A DNA stretch of 64,000 nucleotides from G965195345 sp965277625. Its GTDB lineage: Bacteria; Pseudomonadota; Gammaproteobacteria; CAKMZV01. The DNA lies in the NCBI GenBank assembly GCA_965277625.1, contig OZ255827.1, positions 1,984,001 through 2,048,000 on the forward strand, in the 5' to 3' direction. Shown piece by piece: positions 1-10,523 of the stretch (positions are counted from its first letter, which is position 1; each line of letters starts with the position of its first letter). The translations under genes were made by a program, and so were the position numbers. The notes beneath the pieces are model-generated. The model had not been told where the DNA came from, searched no databases, and saw only the letters and a list, made by a program, of their open reading frames with translations.

Positions 1-486
1 GTCGTCCAAAGTGCTTCTGGGCAAACCATTGAAATTTTAAATACCGATGCCGAAGGTCGATTGATTCTTTGTGATGCCTTAAATTATGCGCAAAAGTTCA
101 ATCCCGCTTGCATCATCGATGTGGCAACTTTAACGGGCGCTTGCGTTGTGGCACTGGGTGCTCACTTTAGTGGCTTGATGAGTAACAATGAATCATTGGC
201 TCAGGATTTGGCGACGGCAGGCTATGGCAGCCACGACCGTTGCTGGCAGTTGCCTTTAGATGAAGATTATAATGAGCAACTGCACAGCAATTTTGCTGAC
301 ATGGCCAACATCAGTGATGGGCGAGGTGCTGGTACCATAACAGCCGCTTGCTTTTTGCAGCGTTTTGTCTCAAAACAAACGCCGTGGGCGCATCTAGACA
401 TTGCTGGTACGGCTTGGAAAACGGGACGCGAAAAAGGTTCAACGGGCCGCCCCGTCGGGCTATTATGTGAATATTTAATCCGATGA
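1..486 (+). CDS. pepA: Leucyl aminopeptidase (M17), 3' part
   Basis: C-terminal part of a cytosolic M17 metallo-aminopeptidase, which removes N-terminal residues from peptides. The reading frame is open from the first base, so the 5' end lies outside the window. The M17 signature NTDAEGR is encoded near bases 40-60; its Asp and Glu bind the two metal ions and the Arg is catalytic. Further family blocks are DVATLTGAC and FADMANISDGRGAG. The stop codon overlaps the start of the next gene (ATGA), so the two are probably co-transcribed and translationally coupled. In E. coli PepA also binds DNA; nothing here bears on that. Confidence 0.95.
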   Translation, partial: VVQSASGQTIEILNTDAEGRLILCDALNYAQKFNPACIIDVATLTGACVVALGAHFSGLMSNNESLAQDLATAGYGSHDRCWQLPLDEDYNEQLHSNFADMANISDGRGAGTITAACFLQRFVSKQTPWAHLDIAGTAWKTGREKGSTGRPVGLLCEYLIR

Positions 487-1520
487 GTTTTCTGTCTATG
501 CAAAAGTCTTTGCTACTGCCATTCAATCGAGGTCATATCCGCATTCGGTCACGCGTATTATTTTGGATGATGTTGGGACTCACCGCCACATCAGCCTTGG
601 CAGAGGATGTAAGTACCATTGCCTTAAAAGACATACAATCTTTCCCGAACCATGCCATCATTGCCAAAGTCATTCCCCTTAATGATGTGACGATTCGCTC
701 TGAAATCAGTGCCAAAATCCTTGACATCAATACTGAAGTTGGCGATGAAGCGCGCAAAGGACAAACATTGATTCAACTTGACTGCCAAGCATTTAAGCTC
801 GCAGCTCAATTGCAAAATGAACAGTATGCACGCTTGAACAATGAACTGAAATGGACGACCATCGAGTTTAATCGATCAAATGCTTTGTATCAGCAAAATA
901 ATTTCCCCAAAGCCAATTTAGATAGAATCCAGCAGGGTATTGAACAACTGAACATTCAGCTAAAGATTCAACGCATCAGCATCCAATCGGCCAAGCTGAA
1001 TGTTGACAAATGCACCATAACTTCACCATTTACTGGCGTCATCACCCAAAGGCTGGTCGATGAAGAAGAGTTCGTTAATCCTGGTAGCCCAGTTCTTCAA
1101 TTATTAGAAGCCAGCAACAGCGTGATTGAAGCGAACATCCCCGTTGATTCTGTGGCTGATTTTGTCAGCGCCAGTGCTTTCTGGACGAGGGATCTTGATA
1201 ACAACAAAGTTGAGCTCAACCTCATTAAAATCATTCCTCAAGTAAACGCCAGTAATCGAACCCAAACAATGCGCTTAACCAGTAACAAACCATTGCTGAT
1301 TGGAGACGCGCCACATTTGCAATGGCGTTCAACCACAGCAAGATTGCCCGCTAAGTATTTGCAAAGAAGGGGTGACAAACTTGGGATATGGATCGTAAAA
1401 GACAAGGGTTACAAGTTCATCACATTGCCCAATGCCCAAGAAGGCCGACCATTTGATATTCCAGCATTGGCAGGTGAAACGCAAATCGTTGCCGAAAATG
1501 CGCACTTGATAGAGCAATAG
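483..1520 (+). CDS. HlyD/MFP-family periplasmic adaptor protein
   Basis: 345 aa, resembling the periplasmic adaptor (membrane fusion) subunit of RND-type efflux pumps. A hydrophobic segment ending in ALA at about residues 26-40 looks like a signal peptide. Two half-lipoyl segments (about 60-95, with GQTLIQLD, and 175-210, with SPFTGVITQRL) flank a helical hairpin rich in Gln and Leu (about 95-170). A beta-barrel-like region follows. The gene overlaps pepA by 4 bp. No inner-membrane permease or TolC-like gene is adjacent, so its partner must be encoded elsewhere. The start is fixed by the ATGA overlap; a second Met at residue 6 is possible. It converges with rpoC. Confidence 0.8.
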   Translation: MSFLSMQKSLLLPFNRGHIRIRSRVLFWMMLGLTATSALAEDVSTIALKDIQSFPNHAIIAKVIPLNDVTIRSEISAKILDINTEVGDEARKGQTLIQLDCQAFKLAAQLQNEQYARLNNELKWTTIEFNRSNALYQQNNFPKANLDRIQQGIEQLNIQLKIQRISIQSAKLNVDKCTITSPFTGVITQRLVDEEEFVNPGSPVLQLLEASNSVIEANIPVDSVADFVSASAFWTRDLDNNKVELNLIKIIPQVNASNRTQTMRLTSNKPLLIGDAPHLQWRSTTARLPAKYLQRRGDKLGIWIVKDKGYKFITLPNAQEGRPFDIPALAGETQIVAENAHLIEQ

Positions 1521-1567
1521 ACGCTCCATCTGATCATTTAGTAAATTGAATTGGCTGTCGCCGTGTA

Positions 1568-1593
1568 CTTCCCCCCTTTTAATCGGGGAGAAG
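1568..1593 (-). terminator. Hairpin between convergent rpoC and the adaptor gene
   Basis: In the direction of rpoC the sequence forms a 9-bp stem (CTTCTCCCC with GGGGGGAAG, one G-T pair) around an 8-base loop, about 35 bp past the rpoC stop. There is no clear U-tract after it in either direction. It may act as a weak terminator or as a 3'-end stabiliser. Confidence 0.45.
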
Positions 1594-1626
1594 CATTTAA
1601 GAATATATCAACAAAAGACTTTGAAC

Positions 1627-4600
1627 TTACTCAGCCATCGGTGAATCGATGGATTCACTGTTCTCATTAGGATTAATGGGCAAAGCTTCTTCAAACTCTT
1701 GCTGACCTAAGAGCATTTCTATATCATCATCTGATTCAAATTCAGGTTCAGCTTGATGATACCTCAAGCCGGTGCCCGAAGGAATAAGACGACCAACAAT
1801 GACGTTTTCTTTCAGTCCTAACAATTTATCTTTTTTACCATAAACCGCAGCGTCTGTTAACACCTTAGTGGTTTCTTGGAATGAGGCCGCAGAAATGAAC
1901 GACTCCGTCGCCAAAGAGGCTTTGGTAATGCCTAATAAGATCCGTTCGTAAGTCACAGGACTCTTACCTTCGCTGTTAAGCGCATCATTGATTTCTAACA
2001 ATCGGTTATATTCAACCTGTTCCCCTTGAACCAAGAAAGAATCACCTGCATCGGTCACTTCAACTTTGCGTAACATTTGTCTAATAATCACCTCAATGTG
2101 TAGATCATTAATTTTTACACCTTGAAGTCGATAAACGCTTTGGACCTCATTGATGAAATAGTTGGCCAATGACTCAACCCCACGCACTCTTAGAATATCG
2201 TGCGGATTGGGTGCACCATCCACCAAAACATCGCCTTTGGTGACGCTCTCGCCATCAAACACATTGATTTGACGCCATTTCGGTATCAATATTTCGTGCG
2301 AGCTGTCTAAGTCTGTAATGATTAAGCGGTATTTCCCTTTGGTTTCCTTGCCGAATGAAATTAACCCACTTTGCTCTGCCAAAACCGCAGGCTCTTTGGG
2401 AATACGCGCTTCAAATAAGTCAGCTACGCGAGGCAAACCACCTGTAATGTCCCTTGTTTTTAGGCTTTCTTGCGGTATCTTAGCAAGAATAGAACCCACA
2501 CCAATTGTTTGACCATCTAAGACATTGACCATGGCACCGCCTGGTAAAAAGTAATTAGCCGGTGTTTTTGTTCCAGTGAAGCAGACATCTTTGCCATTCT
2601 TATCGACCACTTTAATCATCGGCCGATTATCTTTTGCACCCGCATCAACCGCTTTATTGACAATAATCGTTGACAGCCCAGTGAGTTCATCAGTGGTTGT
2701 ATCAACCGTTTGACCTTGAATAAAGTTAAAGAATTTAATGGTGCCCGAAACTTCGGTAATCATTGGATGGGTGTGTGGTTCCCACGTGGCAACAATATCG
2801 CCCGCTTTTACTTTGGCATTATTTTTAACGGTGATTTGAGAACCATAGACTAATTTATAACGTTCCTTCTCCAATCCAGATTCATCTTTAATGGACATTT
2901 CACCTGAACGAGAAACAACCAACTGCTTGCCTTCAGGGTTCTTAAGGAGTTTGACATTATGCAAAACCGCATGCCCTGTATTGTTGACGGCAATTTGGGT
3001 TTCGGCAGCAGCCCTTGAGGCCGCCCCACCAATGTGGAATGTCCTCATGGTTAACTGAGTGCCAGGCTCACCAATCGATTGGGCAGCAATGATGCCGACC
3101 GCTTCACCTATATTGACCAATTTACCTCGTGCGAGGTCGCGACCATAACTATGGCGCGATAATCCAAAGCGCGTGGTATCGGTTAAGGGAGAACGAACCT
3201 GAACAGAATCGATGCTGTTGGCTTCCAAAATATCGGTTTGTTTTTCATCCAACAAAGTGTTTTTATGAATTAACACTTCATTCTTTTTACCAGGCTTCAT
3301 AATATCACGAGCCAAGACACGCCCTAATACGCGTTCTCTGATTTTTTCGACCACATCACCGCCTTCAACCAAAGCAGATTTGGCAATACCTGGATCCTCA
3401 GAATATTCTTCGCTCGACACCACCACATCTTGAGCGACATCGACAAGACGACGAGTTAAGTAACCAGAGTTCGCTGTTTTAAGCGCTGTATCCGCCAGTC
3501 CTTTTCTCGCGCCATGCGTTGATGTGAAGTACTGTAGTACGGTCAAACCTTCACGGAAGTTCGCTGTAATGGGGGTTTCAATGATAGAACCATTCGGTTT
3601 AGCCATCAACCCACGCATGCCCGCCAACTGACGCAACTGAGCCATAGACCCCCGCGCACCAGAATCAGCCATCATGTAAATAGAGTTAAACGAAGGCATT
3701 TGAACCGTCTTACCATTGCCATCAACAACCGATTCATACTCAATGGTATCAATCATCGCTTTGGTTACTTTCTCATTGGTATGCGTCCAAACGTCAATCA
3801 CTTTGTTATAGCGTTCACCTTCTGTGAGCAAACCGCCGTGGAATTGTTTTTCAATTTCTTTCACTTGACCGATGGCTTCATCAATGGCAGTTTTTTTCAT
3901 GGTCGGTACAATCATGTCATCCACACCAAACGAAATGCCCGAACGCGTTGAATACCTAAAGCCCATATACATAAGCTGGTCGGCAAGTATCACCGACTCC
4001 TTAGCGCCCAAAGAACGGAAACTGGCATTCAATACGCCTGAAATATTCTTTTTAGTCATCGGTTTATCTAATAAATTAAAGGGCAGCCCTTTGGGAATGA
4101 TTTCCCAAAGAAGCGCACGCCCAACCGTTGTTTTACGACGTTGAGTCGTTTCAATTTCTACGCCCTCTTCGTCTTTCAAACTTTCGGTTATTCTCACTTC
4201 TACTTTTGCGTGTAATTCCACAATGCCTAATGAGTAAGCGCGTTCCACATCGGCGACTGAACTGAATGTCATTCCTTCGCCTTTGACCCCAATTTTTTCA
4301 CGGGTCAGATAATACAGCCCCAATACAACATCTTGCGAGGGCACAATAATCGGATCACCATTTGCGGGTGAAAGCAGGTTATTGGTTGACATCATCAACA
4401 CCCGTGCTTCGGTTTGTGCTTCTATTGATAAGGGCACGTGAACCGCCATCTGATCGCCATCAAAATCGGCATTGTACGCCGCGCACACCAAGGGATGCAG
4501 TTGGATGGCTTTGCCTTCAATCAAAACGGGCTCAAATGCTTGAATGCCGAGTCTATGGAGTGTTGGCGCTCTGTTGAGCAGTACTGGGTGCTCACGAATG

Positions 4601-5856
4601 ATTTCATCTAATGCATCCCAAACACAGTCTTCGCGCGTTTCAACCATCTTCTTAGCCACTCGAATGGTCGCCGCTTGTTCTTTTCGGATCAATACGCTGA
4701 AAACAAAAGGTTTAAATAATTCCAAAGCCATGAGTTTGGGTAAGCCACATTCATGTAGCTTCAATTTGGGTCCGACCACAATCACCGAACGACCTGAATA
4801 GTCAACGCGTTTACCAAGCAAATTCTGACGGAAACGTCCTTGCTTGCCTTTGATCATATCGGCCAGTGATTTTAAAGGACGTTTGTTACCGAGCACAGGG
4901 CGGCCTCTGCGGCCGTTGTCTAATAAGGAATCCACAGACTCTTGTAGCATTCTTTTTTCATTGCGTACAATGATTTCAGGCGCACCCAAATCCAACAGTC
5001 GGCGCAATCGATTATTACGATTGATCACACGACGGTACAAATCATTTAAATCTGAAGTGGCAAAACGGCCACCTTCCAAAGAGACCAATGGTCTCAATTC
5101 TGGTGGTAGCACAGGTAAAACTTTCAAGATCATCCATTCAGGGCGATTGCCTGATTCAAGGAGTGCTTGCACCAAACGCAATCTTTTAGACAGTTTTTTC
5201 GAACGCGCTTCACTGCGACAGTTGACCAACTGTTCTTGTAGATCAACAATTTGTTCTTTTAAATCCATTTTCGACAACAACTCGTGAATGGCTTCGGCAC
5301 CCATCAGTGCTCTGAATTCTTGGCCATATTTTTCACGGGCTTCAATCAGTTCTTCATCACGTAGAATCTGCATCATTTCAAAATCAGTTGAGCCTGGATC
5401 CGTCACCACGGACGCTTCGTAATAGAGAATAATTTCAATTTCACGCAGTGTTTTATCTAATAACAATCCGATGCGCGATGGCAATGATTTTAAAAACCAA
5501 ATATGGGCGACGGGTGCAGCCAGTTCAATGTGACCCATGCGGTCACGTCTGACCTTCATCTGAGTGATTTCAACGCCGCACTTCTCACAAAATACCCCGC
5601 GATTTTTAATGCCCTTGTATTTGCCACAAAGACATTCAAAATCTTTCATGGGGCCAAATATTTTGGCGCAGAAAAGACCATCCCGTTCAGGTTTAAAAGT
5701 CCGGTAATTGATGGTTTCAGGTTTTTTAACCTCACCATAAGACCAACCACGAGGCGGAGGCAATTTGATTTTATCGGGATCTGCCAATCCTATTCGAACC
5801 GTATCAAAATTTGAAAGCGTATTTTGTTTTTTTATCAAATTCAACATTTCTTTCAT
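1627..5856 (-). CDS. rpoC: DNA-directed RNA polymerase subunit beta'
   Basis: 1409 aa, close to the 1407 aa of E. coli. Near the N-terminus the zinc-binding Cys residues (CLCGKYKG...CEKC) are present. The catalytic Mg-binding motif NADFDGDQMAVH lies near residue 460. The trigger-loop region (GEPGTQLTMRTFHIGG) and the C-terminal region LGITKASLATESFISAASFQETT are intact. The start follows an AGGAGA ribosome-binding site. Only 16 bp separate it from rpoB, so the two are co-transcribed. It is the last gene of the minus-strand block. Confidence 0.99.
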   Translation of the reverse strand: MKEMLNLIKKQNTLSNFDTVRIGLADPDKIKLPPPRGWSYGEVKKPETINYRTFKPERDGLFCAKIFGPMKDFECLCGKYKGIKNRGVFCEKCGVEITQMKVRRDRMGHIELAAPVAHIWFLKSLPSRIGLLLDKTLREIEIILYYEASVVTDPGSTDFEMMQILRDEELIEAREKYGQEFRALMGAEAIHELLSKMDLKEQIVDLQEQLVNCRSEARSKKLSKRLRLVQALLESGNRPEWMILKVLPVLPPELRPLVSLEGGRFATSDLNDLYRRVINRNNRLRRLLDLGAPEIIVRNEKRMLQESVDSLLDNGRRGRPVLGNKRPLKSLADMIKGKQGRFRQNLLGKRVDYSGRSVIVVGPKLKLHECGLPKLMALELFKPFVFSVLIRKEQAATIRVAKKMVETREDCVWDALDEIIREHPVLLNRAPTLHRLGIQAFEPVLIEGKAIQLHPLVCAAYNADFDGDQMAVHVPLSIEAQTEARVLMMSTNNLLSPANGDPIIVPSQDVVLGLYYLTREKIGVKGEGMTFSSVADVERAYSLGIVELHAKVEVRITESLKDEEGVEIETTQRRKTTVGRALLWEIIPKGLPFNLLDKPMTKKNISGVLNASFRSLGAKESVILADQLMYMGFRYSTRSGISFGVDDMIVPTMKKTAIDEAIGQVKEIEKQFHGGLLTEGERYNKVIDVWTHTNEKVTKAMIDTIEYESVVDGNGKTVQMPSFNSIYMMADSGARGSMAQLRQLAGMRGLMAKPNGSIIETPITANFREGLTVLQYFTSTHGARKGLADTALKTANSGYLTRRLVDVAQDVVVSSEEYSEDPGIAKSALVEGGDVVEKIRERVLGRVLARDIMKPGKKNEVLIHKNTLLDEKQTDILEANSIDSVQVRSPLTDTTRFGLSRHSYGRDLARGKLVNIGEAVGIIAAQSIGEPGTQLTMRTFHIGGAASRAAAETQIAVNNTGHAVLHNVKLLKNPEGKQLVVSRSGEMSIKDESGLEKERYKLVYGSQITVKNNAKVKAGDIVATWEPHTHPMITEVSGTIKFFNFIQGQTVDTTTDELTGLSTIIVNKAVDAGAKDNRPMIKVVDKNGKDVCFTGTKTPANYFLPGGAMVNVLDGQTIGVGSILAKIPQESLKTRDITGGLPRVADLFEARIPKEPAVLAEQSGLISFGKETKGKYRLIITDLDSSHEILIPKWRQINVFDGESVTKGDVLVDGAPNPHDILRVRGVESLANYFINEVQSVYRLQGVKINDLHIEVIIRQMLRKVEVTDAGDSFLVQGEQVEYNRLLEINDALNSEGKSPVTYERILLGITKASLATESFISAASFQETTKVLTDAAVYGKKDKLLGLKENVIVGRLIPSGTGLRYHQAEPEFESDDDIEMLLGQQEFEEALPINPNENSESIDSPMAE

Positions 5857-5872
5857 TCTAATTCTCCTAAAA

Positions 5873-8800
5873 TTATTCCGATTCCATCTGAATGTCTATA
5901 CCGAGTGCTTTGATCTCTTTTAGGAGAACACCAAGCGATTCAGGTATGCCAGAATGCATATTGTGATTGCCGTCAACAATATTCTTATAAATGTGGGTAC
6001 GCCCTTGTAAATCGTCAGACTTGACCGTCAACATTTCTTGTAAAGTGTAAGCAGCGCCATACGCCTCTAATGCCCAAACTTCCATTTCACCAAATCTTTG
6101 GCCACCCGATTGCGCTTTACCGCCAAGAGGTTGTTGGGTGACTAAGCTGTACGGCCCTGTTGAGCGCGCGTGCATCTTGTCGTCAACCAAGTGATTGAGT
6201 TTGAGTACATACATATAGCCTACGGTCACTTTACGATCAAAGGCTAAGCCGGTTTGACCATCATACAAAACCACTTGACCACTGGTGGGCACATTGGCTT
6301 TGGTCAGCAAGGCTTTTATTTCTGATTCCGCCGCACCATCAAAAACCGGTGTCGCAACGGGTAAGCCTTCTCGCAAATTCTGCGCCAATTCCATGACTTC
6401 GTCATCCGACATGGCGGCGACTTCTGCTGACTCAGCATCCTCTGAATAAATGTCTTTCAGATAGGTGCGCAATGTCTGAGCATTTTTATTGTCGCGTAGC
6501 ATGTCATTGATTTGATTGCCAATACCAGAAGCGGCCATTCCCAAATGGGTTTCTAAAATCTGACCCACGTTCATCCGCGAAGGAACACCTAAGGGATTCA
6601 GGACGATGTCCACGGGGGTGCCGTCAGAATCGTAAGGCATATCTTCAATGGGGCAAATGCGTGACACCACCCCTTTGTTGCCGTGACGACCAGCCATCTT
6701 GTCACCAGGTTGAATTTGACGCTTAACCGCAACCAAAACCTTGACTATTTTCAACGTTCCAGGTGAAAGTTCATCGCCTCGGGTGATTTTGGCGCGTTTA
6801 ATCTTGTAACGTTCTTCCAACTCCATTTTTAAAGCGACCAATTGGCGTTGTGAACCCTCTAAGGAACGATTGATCTTATCCTCTTTGGTCTTCACTTTTA
6901 ACAAGGCTTCATCAGACAAATCTGCTAAAACACTGGCCGTTAATTTTTTGCCTTTTTTATCGACCTTATTTAATAGCATTTCGCGTGAACGTACAATAAT
7001 GTTACGTTGAACGATGGCAAATTGATCGTCTAAATCTTTTTGGACTTTGGCCAATTCATTGCTTTCTATTTCCAAAGCACGTTGGTCTTTTTCAACCCCG
7101 TCGCGGGTAAAGATTTGTACATCGATGACCGTGCCTTCCATACCCGATGGTACGCGTAAAGAGGTGTCTTTGAAATCAGAAGCTTTTTCACCAAAGATGG
7201 CGCGTAGCAGTTTCTCCTCAGGCGATAACTGAACTTCACCTTTTGGTGTAACACGCCCAACCAAAATATCACCGGCCTTTACTTCAGAACCAATCGTAAC
7301 AATGCCAGACTCATCTAAGTTGGCAAATTGTGCATCGCCCACATTGGGAATATCCGCTGAAATTTCTTCATTACCTTGTTTGGTGCTTCGCGCTTGACAA
7401 GTTAATTCTTCAATATGTATGGAGGTGTAAGTGTCTTCTCGAACCACTTTTTCCGAAACCAAAATCGAGTCTTCAAAGTTATAGCCATTCCATGGCATAA
7501 AAGCGACGCGCATATTTTGACCCAAAGCCAGTTCGCCCAAATCGGTTGAAGAGCCATCCGCGATGACATCTTTTGCATTCAGCCTGTCTCCAGGTCGCAC
7601 AATGGGGCGCTGGTTGACGCAGGTGTTTTGGTTAGAGCGTAAATATTTTTGTAAGTTATAAATATCTACCCCAACATCACCTTCGGTCAATTTTTCGACA
7701 TCAGCTCGAACCACTACTCTGGAAGCGTCAACGCTTTCTACAATACCGCCTCTGCTTGCAACCACCACATTGCCCGAGTCAACGGCGACGCAACGTTCCA
7801 TGCCTGTGCCAACCAAAGGCTTTCTGGCTCTAATGGTTGGGACGGCTTGACGTTGCATGTTTGAGCCCATTAAGGCACGGTTCGCATCGTCGTTTTCTAA
7901 GAAGGGGATGAGTGATGCAGCCACTGAAACCAATTGCTTAGGCGAAACTTCAGCCAAGTCAAAACGGTCAGGGATACAAACCGTCGTCTCATTTTGATGA
8001 CGACAGGGCAGTAAATCACCCAATATTTTTCCAGATTTGTTGATTTCCACATTGGCTTGAGCAATATAATACTGCGCCTCGTCAATGGCAGAAACAAAGA
8101 TAATATCTTCAGTGATGATGCCTTTTTTAACTTTAAAGAAAGGCGTTTCTAAAAATCCATAGTCATTGACTCGAGCATAGATTGCCAATGAATTCATAAG
8201 CCCAATGTTTGGACCCTCTGGCGTTTCAACGGGGCAAATACGACCATAGTGGGTAGGGTGTACATCGCGCACTTCAAAACCAGCACGATCACGGGTTAAG
8301 CCACCAGGGCCTAAAGCCGAAATGCGTCGTTTATGGGTGATTTCTGCCAAGGGATTGACTTGATCCATAAATTGAGACAATTGCGATGAACCAAAAAATT
8401 CTTTTAAGGCGCCTGTAATGGGTTTTGGATTGACCAAGTCTTGTGGGTGCCAATCTTCAGATTCAGCCAAGCTCAATCTTTCTCTGACCACTCTATCAAT
8501 GCGAGCCAAACCAGTTCTACAAGCATTTTCAGCCAATTCCCCGACGGCTTTAATGCGTCGGTTGGCTAAGGTGTCAATGTCATCAACTTGACTGCGGCCA
8601 TTTTTGATATTGATCAATTCACGAATCACATCCAAGATGTCTTCTTTCTCAAGCACGCCAGAGCCTTCGTCGGAACTTCTGTGTAATCTTCTATTGAGCT
8701 TCATTCGCCCAACGACGGTCAGATCATAACGTTGTTCATCAAAAAACAAACTGTCGAACAAACGGTTTGAAGCATCTTCAGTGGGGGGTTCGCCAGGGCG

Positions 8801-9931
8801 AATCATGCGATAGATCTCTATTCGAGCTTCCAATGGCGTCAGCGTTGAATCAATTCTTAAAGTTTCGGACAAATAAGACCCATGCTCTAATTCATCCATG
8901 TAGAGGATGTCTAATTTACCACTGCCTTTGTCTTTGAGCATGTCAACAATATCTTCGGTAATGACATCGTTGGCCTTAATCAAAACATTATTGTTGCTTT
9001 TTTCGACTACGTCATGCGCCACCACTTTGCCAACGGCATATTGATAAGGGACATTCAAGCGTTTGACATTCGCTTCGGTCAATTTTTTGACGTGTCTTTT
9101 GTTGACGACTTGATCCGCTTCAACGATGACTTTGTTGTCAATCTTAATGTCAAATACGGGTTTTAAACCCAACCACTCATTAGGTTCAAAAACAATTTGT
9201 AGGCTTCTTTTGGTAAAACGCAATGTGTTTATTTTGAAAAAAGCTCTCAGAATGTCTTCATTGTCCATACCCATTGCTCTGAGCAGTACGGTCAGAGGGA
9301 ATTTTCTATGGCGGTCAATGCGCGCATACAAAAAATCATTATGATCAAACTCAAAGTCTAACCAAGAACCTCTGTAGGGTATCACACGGGTTTGAAATAG
9401 AATTTTTTGTGAAGAGTGACTCTTGCCCTTATCGTGGGTGAATATGACACCGGGTGAGCGATGCAACTGAGAGACAACAACACGCTCTGTGCCGTTGACC
9501 ACGAATGTACCATTGATAGTCATCAATGGCACTTCACCCATGAACACTTCTTGTTCACGAATGTCTTTAACGATTTTGTTTTTTTCGGATGAGCGTTCTT
9601 TGTCGTAGAGCTTCAGTCTCAAGGTCACATAAATGGCCGATGCAAATGTCATACCACGTTGGCGACATTCATCTTCTGTATATTCAGGATCCTCTAAGCG
9701 ATAGCTCAAGAACTCTAAATCTGCCGTACCCGCAACACCTTTAATAGGAAATATGGATTGGAAAGCGGCTTCTAAACCGTTCAATAAACGATCAGCAGGT
9801 AATACTTCGTTCTGTAAGAATTTTTCAAACGACATTTTCTGAAGCTGCAACAAATAGGGAATTTCCATATTTGTTGGAAGTTTGCCGTATGTTTTTCTTA
9901 TGCGTTTTTTTTCAGTAAAAGAAAAAGACAT
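5873..9931 (-). CDS. rpoB: DNA-directed RNA polymerase subunit beta
   Basis: 1352 aa from the chosen ATG (E. coli 1342). The start reads MSFSFTEKKRIRK, matching the family N-terminus. A GTG two codons upstream is in frame, but the purine-rich AGAGGGG site is better spaced from this ATG. The rifampicin region (SQLSQFMDQVNPLAEITHKRR, within which the usual Asp, His and Arg positions are present) shows no obvious resistance substitution. The GDKMAGRHGNKG block and the C-terminal GEMEVWALEAYGA block are intact. It is separated from rplL by a strong hairpin. Confidence 0.98.
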   Translation of the reverse strand: MSFSFTEKKRIRKTYGKLPTNMEIPYLLQLQKMSFEKFLQNEVLPADRLLNGLEAAFQSIFPIKGVAGTADLEFLSYRLEDPEYTEDECRQRGMTFASAIYVTLRLKLYDKERSSEKNKIVKDIREQEVFMGEVPLMTINGTFVVNGTERVVVSQLHRSPGVIFTHDKGKSHSSQKILFQTRVIPYRGSWLDFEFDHNDFLYARIDRHRKFPLTVLLRAMGMDNEDILRAFFKINTLRFTKRSLQIVFEPNEWLGLKPVFDIKIDNKVIVEADQVVNKRHVKKLTEANVKRLNVPYQYAVGKVVAHDVVEKSNNNVLIKANDVITEDIVDMLKDKGSGKLDILYMDELEHGSYLSETLRIDSTLTPLEARIEIYRMIRPGEPPTEDASNRLFDSLFFDEQRYDLTVVGRMKLNRRLHRSSDEGSGVLEKEDILDVIRELINIKNGRSQVDDIDTLANRRIKAVGELAENACRTGLARIDRVVRERLSLAESEDWHPQDLVNPKPITGALKEFFGSSQLSQFMDQVNPLAEITHKRRISALGPGGLTRDRAGFEVRDVHPTHYGRICPVETPEGPNIGLMNSLAIYARVNDYGFLETPFFKVKKGIITEDIIFVSAIDEAQYYIAQANVEINKSGKILGDLLPCRHQNETTVCIPDRFDLAEVSPKQLVSVAASLIPFLENDDANRALMGSNMQRQAVPTIRARKPLVGTGMERCVAVDSGNVVVASRGGIVESVDASRVVVRADVEKLTEGDVGVDIYNLQKYLRSNQNTCVNQRPIVRPGDRLNAKDVIADGSSTDLGELALGQNMRVAFMPWNGYNFEDSILVSEKVVREDTYTSIHIEELTCQARSTKQGNEEISADIPNVGDAQFANLDESGIVTIGSEVKAGDILVGRVTPKGEVQLSPEEKLLRAIFGEKASDFKDTSLRVPSGMEGTVIDVQIFTRDGVEKDQRALEIESNELAKVQKDLDDQFAIVQRNIIVRSREMLLNKVDKKGKKLTASVLADLSDEALLKVKTKEDKINRSLEGSQRQLVALKMELEERYKIKRAKITRGDELSPGTLKIVKVLVAVKRQIQPGDKMAGRHGNKGVVSRICPIEDMPYDSDGTPVDIVLNPLGVPSRMNVGQILETHLGMAASGIGNQINDMLRDNKNAQTLRTYLKDIYSEDAESAEVAAMSDDEVMELAQNLREGLPVATPVFDGAAESEIKALLTKANVPTSGQVVLYDGQTGLAFDRKVTVGYMYVLKLNHLVDDKMHARSTGPYSLVTQQPLGGKAQSGGQRFGEMEVWALEAYGAAYTLQEMLTVKSDDLQGRTHIYKNIVDGNHNMHSGIPESLGVLLKEIKALGIDIQMESE

Positions 9932-10053
9932 TACCACTGACCCCTCTAACTATATATAATTTACTCAGTACAAAATTTATGTACTTTAACCAGCCAACTG
10001 ATCCTGAACCTTCCTGCTCAAATAAATCAGAGAGCCAACCATTAAAATGCCAA

Positions 10054-10089
10054 AAATGGCCGATCATCCAAAAGCGTGATCGGCCATTT
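10054..10089 (-). terminator. rplL-rpoB intergenic hairpin (attenuator)
   Basis: A perfect 13-bp stem, AAATGGCCGATCA with TGATCGGCCATTT, around a 10-base loop. In the minus direction a short U-run follows (ATTTTTGG). It lies directly after the rplL stop and before rpoB, where many proteobacteria have a partial terminator that lowers polymerase synthesis relative to L7/L12. The role is inferred from position and structure. Confidence 0.8.
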
Positions 10090-10103
10090 GATAGGCAACT
10101 GAA

Positions 10104-10487
10104 TTATTTCAATTCAGCTTTTGCGCCAGCTTCAGTAAGCTGTTTAACAATGTCTTCGGCCGCTTCTTTTGAAACCGCTTCTTTGATGGTTGAAGGCGCG
10201 CCATCAACTTTGTCTTTGGCTTCTTTAAGGCCCAGACCTGTGACAGAACGAACCACTTTAATCACGCCAACTTTGGAAGCGCCGATTTCGCTCAACACTA
10301 CGTCAAACTCAGTTTGTTCTTCAGCAGCTGCAGCTTCACCGCCACCGCCACCAGCAGCAGGTGCCACAGCAACCGCAGCGGCTGCGCTCACACCAAACTT
10401 TTCTTCCATCGCTGAAATTAATTCAACCACTTCCATTACACTCATCTGTGCAATTGCTTCTAATAACTCGTCTTTTGTAATAGCCAT
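10104..10487 (-). CDS. rplL: 50S ribosomal protein L7/L12
   Basis: 127 aa. The N-terminal dimerisation domain (about 1-32) is followed by a flexible Ala/Gly-rich hinge (about 34-57) and the factor-binding C-terminal domain with GLGLKEAKDKVDGAP. It forms the stalk with L10 and recruits elongation factors. It is co-transcribed with rplJ upstream; the hairpin downstream would set its ratio to rpoBC. Confidence 0.98.
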   Translation of the reverse strand: MAITKDELLEAIAQMSVMEVVELISAMEEKFGVSAAAAVAVAPAAGGGGGEAAAAEEQTEFDVVLSEIGASKVGVIKVVRSVTGLGLKEAKDKVDGAPSTIKEAVSKEAAEDIVKQLTEAGAKAELK

Positions 10488-10523
10488 TTTTAACTCCTAA
10501 TAAGCTTATTGTTGCTGCTTAAA

